Source: Thiomonas sp. (lineage in GTDB: Bacteria > Pseudomonadota > Gammaproteobacteria > Burkholderiales > Burkholderiaceae_C). From it: a DNA stretch of 11,481 nucleotides. This document shows, piece by piece, positions 6,897 through 11,481 of this stretch; within the stretch, counting starts at the first letter, position 1; every line of letters starts with the position of its first letter. The position numbers were made by a program, and so were the translations under genes. Under the pieces are notes generated by a model. That model was given only the letters and a program-made list of their open reading frames with translations. It did not search any database and was not told the origin of the DNA. The DNA lies in assembly GCA_027451915.1 (NCBI GenBank), contig DAIDHU010000474.1, forward strand, positions 1 through 11,481. Direction: 5' to 3'.

Positions 6897-8129
6897 ATGC
6901 CTCCCGACCATCCCCCCTGCCCCGCCGAAGACTCCGTCTGGAACGTCCCCGGCTTCTCCCGGTTCTGGCTCGCCCGCGTCGCGCTGACCGGTGCCTACCA
7001 GATGCTCAGCGTGGCCATCGCCTGGCAGATGTACGCCATCACCGGCAGCGCCTTCGACCTGGGCCTGGTCGGCCTGTTGCAATTCCTGCCACGCATGGCG
7101 CTGGTGCTGGTCGCCGGCAGCGTGGTCGACCGCTTCGAACGCCGGGACGTGGTCGCCGTCAGCATGGCCTTGCAGGCCATCGCCGCCGGGGTGCTGGTGG
7201 CCGCGGCCCAGGGCTGGGGCCTGCAGCCCGGGCGGGCGCTGCTCCTGGGCCTGTCGGCCCTGGTGGGCGCCTGCCGCGCCTTCGACACCCCGGGCATGCA
7301 GGCCATGCTGCCGGCGCTGGTTCCGCAGACCCTGCTGGCCCGCGCCATCGCGCTGGCCGCCTCGGCCACCCAGGCCGCCAGCGTGATCGCACCCGCGCTG
7401 GGCGGCTTGCTGATCGCGGTGGGCCCGGGCCTGGGCTACGGACTGACCTGCGTGATCGACCTGCTCGGCGTGGCCTTGCTGCTGAGCCTGCCGCGCGTGC
7501 GGGCCGCCACGCGCGCGCGCATCACCCTGGACTCCATGCTGGAGGGCGTGCGCTACATCCGCGCGCACCCGGTGGTGCTGGGGGCCATTTCGCTGGATCT
7601 GTTCGCGGTGCTGCTGGGGGGCGCCACGGCCCTGCTTCCGGTGTACGCGCGGGACATTCTGCACATCGGTCCCTGGGGCCTGGGCATGTTGCGTGCCTGC
7701 CCCGCGGTCGGCGCCCTGCTCACCGCGGCCTGGCTGGCGCGCCACCCGGTGCAGCGCCACGCCGGGCGCCTGATGTTTTCCACGGTCGCGGTGTTCGGCC
7801 TGTCCACCGTGGTGTTCGGCCTGTCGCGCTGGACGGGGTTGTCGATGCTGGCGCTGGCCGTGCTGGGCGGCTCGGACCTGATCAGCGTGGTGATCCGCGG
7901 CACCCTGGTGCAGTTGCAAACCCCGGATGCGCTGCGCGGCCGGGTCAACGCGGTCAACTCCCTGTTCATCGGCGCCTCCAACCAGCTCGGGGAATTCGAA
8001 TCCGGCTTCACCGCGGCCTGGTTCGGCGCCGTGCCCGCGGTGGTGCTGGGCGGACTGGGAACCCTGGGCATCGTGCTGCTGTGGCGCCGCCTGTTCCCCG
8101 CCCTGGCACGCTACGACAGCCTGTCCTGA
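6897..8129 (+). CDS. MFS exporter, MFS_3/EntS-like
   Basis: A 410-residue inner-membrane transporter of the major facilitator superfamily, closest in style to the MFS_3 group that includes the enterobactin exporter EntS. After a short soluble start, NVPGFSRFWLARV (16-28) leads into the first helix; the loop between helices 2 and 3 carries the motif-A form GSVVDRFERRD at 74-84; and RGRVNAVNSLFIGASNQLGEFESG, a segment typical of this group, starts at 347. Hydrophobic stretches fit about 12 helices. The start at 6897 is preferred on length, but an in-frame ATG at 6855 would add 14 residues and neither has a good Shine-Dalgarno. The substrate is not evident; members export siderophores or drugs. 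It is divergent from the ModE-type regulator, its most likely local controller, and its 3' end is 36 bases from the convergent permease gene. Confidence 0.9.
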   Translation: MPPDHPPCPAEDSVWNVPGFSRFWLARVALTGAYQMLSVAIAWQMYAITGSAFDLGLVGLLQFLPRMALVLVAGSVVDRFERRDVVAVSMALQAIAAGVLVAAAQGWGLQPGRALLLGLSALVGACRAFDTPGMQAMLPALVPQTLLARAIALAASATQAASVIAPALGGLLIAVGPGLGYGLTCVIDLLGVALLLSLPRVRAATRARITLDSMLEGVRYIRAHPVVLGAISLDLFAVLLGGATALLPVYARDILHIGPWGLGMLRACPAVGALLTAAWLARHPVQRHAGRLMFSTVAVFGLSTVVFGLSRWTGLSMLALAVLGGSDLISVVIRGTLVQLQTPDALRGRVNAVNSLFIGASNQLGEFESGFTAAWFGAVPAVVLGGLGTLGIVLLWRRLFPALARYDSLS

Positions 8130-8165
8130 GCGGGCCCTGCGGATCGCCGACGGGCTCGACCGCAT

Positions 8166-9464
8166 TCAATCGGCGGGAAACAGCGCGAAACGCAGCACGA
8201 ACAGCGCGGCCACCACCCACAGCGCGGGGTGCACCTCGCGTGCGCGCCCGGTGAACAGCTTGAGGGCCGCGTAGGCGATGAAACCGAAGGCCAGGCCATT
8301 GGCGATGGAGTAGGTGAAGGGCATGACCAGCGCGGCCAGCGCCGAGGGCACCGCCTCGGTGACGTCGCTCCAGTCGATCTGCAGCAACTCGCGCATCATC
8401 AGCCCGGCCACGTACAGCAGCGCCGGCGCGGTGGCCCAGGGCGGCACCACGGCGGCCAGCGGGGCGAAGAACAGCGCGGCCAGGAAAAGCACGCCCACCG
8501 TCAGCGCCGTCAGCCCGGTGCGCCCTCCGGCCTGCACGCCCGATGCGCTCTCGATGTAGGCGGTGGTGCTGCTGGTGCCCAGCAGCGAGCCGGAGAAGAT
8601 CGCCAGGCTGTCGGCGAACAGCGCCCTGCCCAGGCCTTCCTCGCGCGCGCCGTCGAGCAGACCGGCCTTGCGCGCCAGCCCGGTCAGGGTTCCCGTGGCG
8701 TCGAAGATCTCGACCAGCACGAACACCAGGATGATGTGAAAAAAGCCCCCCCGCAGCGCCCCGGGAATATCCAGCTTGAGCAGGGTCGGCGAGATGCTCG
8801 GCGGCGTCGACACGATGCCCTGGAAATGGGTCAGGCCCAGCAGCATGCTGGCCACGGTCACCGCGAGAATGCCGATGAGGATCGCGCCGCGCAGGCGAAA
8901 GTAGTCCAGCACGGCGATCAGCAGGAAGCCCAGCGCCGCGAGCAGCACAGGCAGGCTGTGCAGGTTGCCCAGGCCGACCTTGGTGGCCGGGTTGGCCACC
9001 ACGATGCCGGCTCCCGACAGCGCGATAATCGCCAGGAACATGCCGATGCCGGCGGCGATGGCGCTGCGCAGGGAACTCGGGATTCCCGCCACCAGCCAGC
9101 GTCGCAGGCCGGTGATGGTCAGCGCGACGAACACGCAGCCGGAGATGAACACCGCACCCAGCGCCTGCTGCCAGGTGAAACCCATGCCCTTGACCACGGT
9201 GAAGGCGAAAAAGGCATTCAGCCCCATGCCGGGAGCCAGTCCCACGGGCCAGTTGGCGACAAAGGCCATGATGAAGGTGCCCACGGCCGCGGCCAGACAG
9301 GTGGCGACGAACACGGCGTTGTGGTCCATGCCCGTCGTGGACAGGATCGACGGGTTGACGAAAATGATGTACGACATGGTCAGGAAGGTCGTCACCCCGG
9401 CCATGACCTCGGTGCGCACATCGGTTCCGTGTTCCCCCAACTTGAACAGGGATTGCAGACTCAT
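8166..9464 (-). CDS. NCS2-family purine permease, AzgA-like
   Basis: A 432-residue inner-membrane permease of the AzgA branch of NCS2, whose members (fungal AzgA, E. coli adenine and guanine/hypoxanthine permeases) import purine bases with protons. Diagnostic segments are APGMGLNAFF (77-86), FDATGTLTG (254-262) and ESASGVQAGGRTGLTA (305-320); family members usually have DTTGTL at the second, so Ala256 is a mild variant. Hydrophobicity fits the usual 12-14 segments and the length is standard. The start is firm: GGAGGAGA at 9471-9478 lies 6 bases before the ATG. It is divergent from coxG-xdhC, with a dyad between them, which suggests joint control and a purine substrate such as hypoxanthine feeding a xanthine-dehydrogenase-type enzyme. 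Exact substrate range (adenine, guanine, hypoxanthine) cannot be read from the sequence. Confidence 0.93.
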   Translation of the reverse strand: MSLQSLFKLGEHGTDVRTEVMAGVTTFLTMSYIIFVNPSILSTTGMDHNAVFVATCLAAAVGTFIMAFVANWPVGLAPGMGLNAFFAFTVVKGMGFTWQQALGAVFISGCVFVALTITGLRRWLVAGIPSSLRSAIAAGIGMFLAIIALSGAGIVVANPATKVGLGNLHSLPVLLAALGFLLIAVLDYFRLRGAILIGILAVTVASMLLGLTHFQGIVSTPPSISPTLLKLDIPGALRGGFFHIILVFVLVEIFDATGTLTGLARKAGLLDGAREEGLGRALFADSLAIFSGSLLGTSSTTAYIESASGVQAGGRTGLTALTVGVLFLAALFFAPLAAVVPPWATAPALLYVAGLMMRELLQIDWSDVTEAVPSALAALVMPFTYSIANGLAFGFIAYAALKLFTGRAREVHPALWVVAALFVLRFALFPAD

Positions 9465-9470
9465 TGTTGT

Positions 9471-9478
9471 TCTCCTCC
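9471..9478 (-). promoter_or_regulatory. Strong ribosome binding site of the purine permease
   Basis: On the minus strand GGAGGAGA precedes the ATG at 9464 by 6 bases. It is the best Shine-Dalgarno in the window and fixes the permease start. Confidence 0.8.
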
Positions 9479-9608
9479 GGTTTCGCGGGTCAAGCTTAGC
9501 CCAGCCCGCACCCTGTGGGGGCGGCCGGAGATCGCTCCCGCGAGCGCACGAACCCCATGCCGGTCATGAGCGGGACGGGACACCGGCCTTCTGCGAAATT
9601 GCCGGTTT

Positions 9609-9626
9609 GGATGCAAACTTGCATCC
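9609..9626. promoter_or_regulatory. 18-bp dyad operator candidate between permease and coxG
   Basis: GGATGCAA-AC-TTGCATCC has perfect 8-base arms and a 2-base centre. It lies 67 bases before coxG and about 145 before the permease start. TACTCT at 9635-9640, behind a TG, is a possible -10 for coxG, which would place the dyad over the -35 region, the usual place for a repressor. The centre is too short for a stable RNA loop and there is no T-run, so a terminator is unlikely. The binding regulator is not in the window; dimeric GntR-, MarR- or TetR-type factors use sites of this size. Confidence 0.5.
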
Positions 9627-9693
9627 GGGGCATGTACTCTAGGGTCCGTCGCCGGCCCATGGGACGGCGCCAACTTCTGGTTCCGGAACGATC

Positions 9694-10365
9694 ATGGAAG
9701 TCCAAATCGACAAGCGTTACCCGCTGCAGGTGGATCCCGAGCGTGCATGGGCCCTGCTCAGCGACATTCGCGCCGTGGCCGGCTGCATGCCCGGGGCGCA
9801 GATCACCGAGCAGTTGTCCGATACGAACTACCAGGGGCTGATGAAGGTGAAGGTGGGCCCGGCGCAGGCCCAGTTCGGCGGCACGGTGGAGGTGCTCGAG
9901 CTGGACGCCGGAACGCGCCGCCTGGCCCTGCGCGGCAAGGGGGCCGACAAGGGCGGTTCCTCCGCGTCGATGGAGTTGCACGCCGTGCTCGAGGCCGACG
10001 CGCAGGCTCCGGGCCAGGTCACGCTGCATGGCGACGCCCGCGTGGAGGTCACGGGCAAATTCGCGCAATTCGGCGCGCGCATGATGGTGCAGGTCTCGGA
10101 GCTGCTGCTGGGCCAGTTCGTCGCGAACTTCCAGACCGCGGCACAACAACTCCCGGCGGCCTCGGCCGCGTCGGACGGCGCCGCGCCCGGGCAGGCCCCC
10201 CCGTCAGCGCAGGCATCGCCTCGCGCGAGCGAGCCGGGCGCGGCCGCGCAGCCGCAGTCCGCGGCGGCGCCACGCGCCTCCGCGGGCGAACTCAACGGGC
10301 TGGCCATCCTGTGGGCCCTGCTCAAGTCCTGGTTGGCCGGCCTGTTCGGCCGTGGCGGGCGCTGA
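9694..10365 (+). CDS. coxG: CoxG-like SRPBCC protein (CO dehydrogenase subunit G family)
   Basis: A 223-residue protein of the CoxG family (SRPBCC/START-like fold). In Afipia (Oligotropha) carboxidovorans CoxG helps attach the molybdenum CO dehydrogenase to the inner membrane; many paralogues accompany other molybdenum hydroxylases. Residues 1-145 form the lipid-cavity fold, with the typical CMPGAQ at 31-36 and a long closing helix after GKFAQFGARM (121-130). An Ala/Pro-rich linker (about 153-197) then leads to a hydrophobic C-terminal helix, LAILWALLKSWLAGLFG (203-219), which fits a membrane anchor. No signal peptide. The ATG at 9694 is in the right place for the fold, although only a weak GGAA precedes it. 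xdhC follows after 15 bases, so the two form an operon. The catalytic enzyme it serves lies outside the window, if nearby at all. Confidence 0.88.
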   Translation: MEVQIDKRYPLQVDPERAWALLSDIRAVAGCMPGAQITEQLSDTNYQGLMKVKVGPAQAQFGGTVEVLELDAGTRRLALRGKGADKGGSSASMELHAVLEADAQAPGQVTLHGDARVEVTGKFAQFGARMMVQVSELLLGQFVANFQTAAQQLPAASAASDGAAPGQAPPSAQASPRASEPGAAAQPQSAAAPRASAGELNGLAILWALLKSWLAGLFGRGGR

Positions 10366-10380
10366 CCCCTGGGAGCCGCG

Positions 10381-11382
10381 ATGAACAGCATCGACATCGA
10401 AGTGCTGCGTACCGCGCTGGATTGGCTGGCGTCGGGCCGTCGGGTGGTGCTCGGCACGGTCGTGCGCACCTGGGGATCGGCCCCGCGTCCTCCGGGCTCG
10501 CTGATGATCATTCGCGACGACGGACAGGTCGCCGGCTCGCTTTCCGGGGGCTGCATCGAGGACGACCTGATCCGGCGCGTGGCCGCCGGCGAGCTGGCCC
10601 TGCACCGCCCCGAGGCCACGGTCTATGGCAGCAACGCGGAGGAGGCCCAGCGCTTCGGACTACCCTGCGGCGGCAGTGTGCAAGTGGTGTTGGAGCCGAT
10701 GCTCGACAGCGCCTGGCCGGCCGATCTGCTGCGCCGCGTGCAAGCCGCCGAACGCACCGAGCGCGTGGTCGACCTGGAATCCGGCGCGGTGCGCCTGCGG
10801 CGCGCCACGCGGGCCGATGCGCTGTTCTACGACGGGCGCGAACTGCGTACCGTGCACGGCCCGCGCCAGCGCCTGCTGATCATCGGCGGCGGGCAACTCT
10901 CGCGCTACCTGGCGACGATGGCGGTGATGCTGGACTACCGCGTGACCGTCTGCGAGCCGCGCACCGAATACCACGAAGGCTGGGAGGCGCTCGCCGGCGT
11001 GGAGTTGTCCACGCGCATGCCCGACGACGAGGTGCTGGCCATGCAACTCGACGAGGCCAGCGCGGTGGTGGCCCTGACCCACGACCCCAAGCTCGACGAC
11101 CTGGCCCTGATGGAGGCGCTGCGCACGCCGGCCTTCTACGTCGGCGCGCTGGGCTCGCGCGTGAACAACGAGCGGCGCCGCGAAAGACTCTTGCAGTTCG
11201 ACGTCAGCCCCGAGCAGGCCGCGCGCCTGCGCGGACCGGTGGGCCTGCGCCTGGGCGCGCTGACCCCGCCCGAGATCGCCGCCAGCATCGTGGCCGAGAT
11301 GACGGCGATCCGCCGCGGGGCGGACGTGTCGCAGCCGCTCAACGACTGGAGCCTGTCGGCGTCGATCTGCGCGGTGGGCTGA
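10381..11382 (+). CDS. xdhC: XdhC/CoxI-family molybdenum-cofactor maturation protein
   Basis: A 333-residue protein of the XdhC/CoxI family. In characterised XdhC, the protein binds molybdenum cofactor, aids its sulfuration and hands it to xanthine dehydrogenase. The N-terminal domain shows WGSAPRPPGSLM (31-42), GSLSGGCIEDD (52-62, Cys58) and GLPCGGSVQVVLEP (93-106, Cys96), all typical. A Rossmann domain starts with LLIIGGGQLSRYLA (165-178) and continues through VALTHDPKLDDLALMEAL and FYVGALGSR. The C-terminal GLRLGALTPPEIAASIVAEM segment completes the family pattern. It appears full length. GGGAG at 10371-10375 sits 5 bases before the ATG, and coxG ends 15 bases upstream, indicating co-transcription. 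Paired with CoxG and a purine permease, it may serve a xanthine-dehydrogenase- or CO-dehydrogenase-like enzyme; which of these cannot be settled here. Confidence 0.93.
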   Translation: MNSIDIEVLRTALDWLASGRRVVLGTVVRTWGSAPRPPGSLMIIRDDGQVAGSLSGGCIEDDLIRRVAAGELALHRPEATVYGSNAEEAQRFGLPCGGSVQVVLEPMLDSAWPADLLRRVQAAERTERVVDLESGAVRLRRATRADALFYDGRELRTVHGPRQRLLIIGGGQLSRYLATMAVMLDYRVTVCEPRTEYHEGWEALAGVELSTRMPDDEVLAMQLDEASAVVALTHDPKLDDLALMEALRTPAFYVGALGSRVNNERRRERLLQFDVSPEQAARLRGPVGLRLGALTPPEIAASIVAEMTAIRRGADVSQPLNDWSLSASICAVG

Positions 11383-11481
11383 GCGCCCCCAGGCGCAGCG
11401 CCAGCTGCGGCAGCACGAACAACTCGTAGGCCAGCAAGGCGGCCAGCCCTCCCAGCAGGGCCCGCGCCATCGGCCCGGCGA
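11339..11481 (-). CDS. Possible C-terminal tail of a convergent membrane protein gene (partial)
   Basis: On the minus strand a frame enters from the right edge and stops with TGA at 11339-11341, overlapping the end of xdhC by 44 bases. Its product contains a hydrophobic stretch, GGLAALLAYELFVLPQLALRL, followed by a short basic tail, as expected for the last membrane helix of a protein encoded further right. Only 47 codons are visible and the overlap with xdhC is long for convergent genes, so this could be a chance frame. The alternative is that 11383-11481 is simply intergenic. No family is recognised. Confidence 0.33.
   Translation of the reverse strand, partial: AGPMARALLGGLAALLAYELFVLPQLALRLGALSPPRRSTPTGSSR

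Noticed and set aside
6747..8165. 472-codon open frame antisense to the MFS gene
   Set aside because: Low-complexity Gln/His/Arg/Gly product without a recognisable fold, exactly opposite a convincing transporter.
8130..8165. Bidirectional terminator between the MFS and permease genes
   Set aside because: Only 36 bases, with no stem longer than 4-5 pairs and no T-run on either strand.
8229..9569. 446-codon plus-strand frame opposite the purine permease
   Set aside because: Product is rich in His, Gln, Arg and Asp with no hydrophobic core, and the permease on the other strand has clear family motifs and a strong ribosome site.
11383..11402. GC-rich stem (GCGCC-CCCA-GGCGC, then GGCGC-A-GCGCC) after xdhC as a terminator
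   Set aside because: No T-run follows and the arms are only 5 bases; such short stems are common at this GC content.
1..11481. CRISPR array, insertion sequence, tRNA or phage genes
   Set aside because: No regularly spaced repeats, transposase motifs, terminal inverted repeats or cloverleaf sequences were seen, and base composition is even throughout.

Overview
The window is GC-rich DNA, densely packed with genes and using codons with strong GC bias at third positions. The gene content (a proteobacterial-type CFA synthase next to a flavoprotein and DUF1365, GGDEF-EAL, a ModE-type regulator, an AzgA-like purine permease, and CoxG with XdhC) fits a betaproteobacterium, probably Burkholderiales. 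That assignment is inferred from protein style and base composition, not from a marker gene. There are no rRNA or tRNA genes, no insertion sequences and no CRISPR array.

Left block (1-3135, minus strand): a tightly coupled operon, read right to left, of an FAD-dependent amine-oxidase-like protein, a DUF1365 protein and a cyclopropane-fatty-acyl-phospholipid synthase that runs off the left edge. Each junction is a 4-bp ATGA stop/start overlap. The set probably modifies unsaturated membrane fatty acids. A 251-bp divergent intergenic region (3136-3386) carries two related palindromic boxes 53 bp apart and a perfect 7-bp-arm inverted repeat just before the next gene.

Middle block (3387-6336, plus strand): a small polytopic membrane protein of unknown function with an internal duplication, then a PAS-PAS-GGDEF-EAL cyclic-di-GMP enzyme whose two catalytic domains both look intact. 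The latter meets a convergent, stand-alone ModE-type HTH regulator (6333-6734) at a shared CTAG that supplies both TAG stops. The regulator is divergent from an MFS exporter (6897-8129), with a 14-bp perfect palindrome between them.

Right block (8166-11382): an AzgA-like purine permease (minus) diverges from a coxG-xdhC pair (plus), with an 18-bp dyad in the shared control region. XdhC and CoxG are accessory proteins of molybdenum hydroxylases (xanthine or CO dehydrogenase type), so this block suggests purine oxidation or a related molybdoenzyme, but no catalytic subunit lies inside the window. At the extreme right a hydrophobic reverse-strand frame may be the tail of another gene.

No clearly new system is seen. 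The most notable signals are the paired operators ahead of the lipid-modification operon, the uncharacterised duplicated membrane protein next to them, and the palindromes in the two other divergent promoters.
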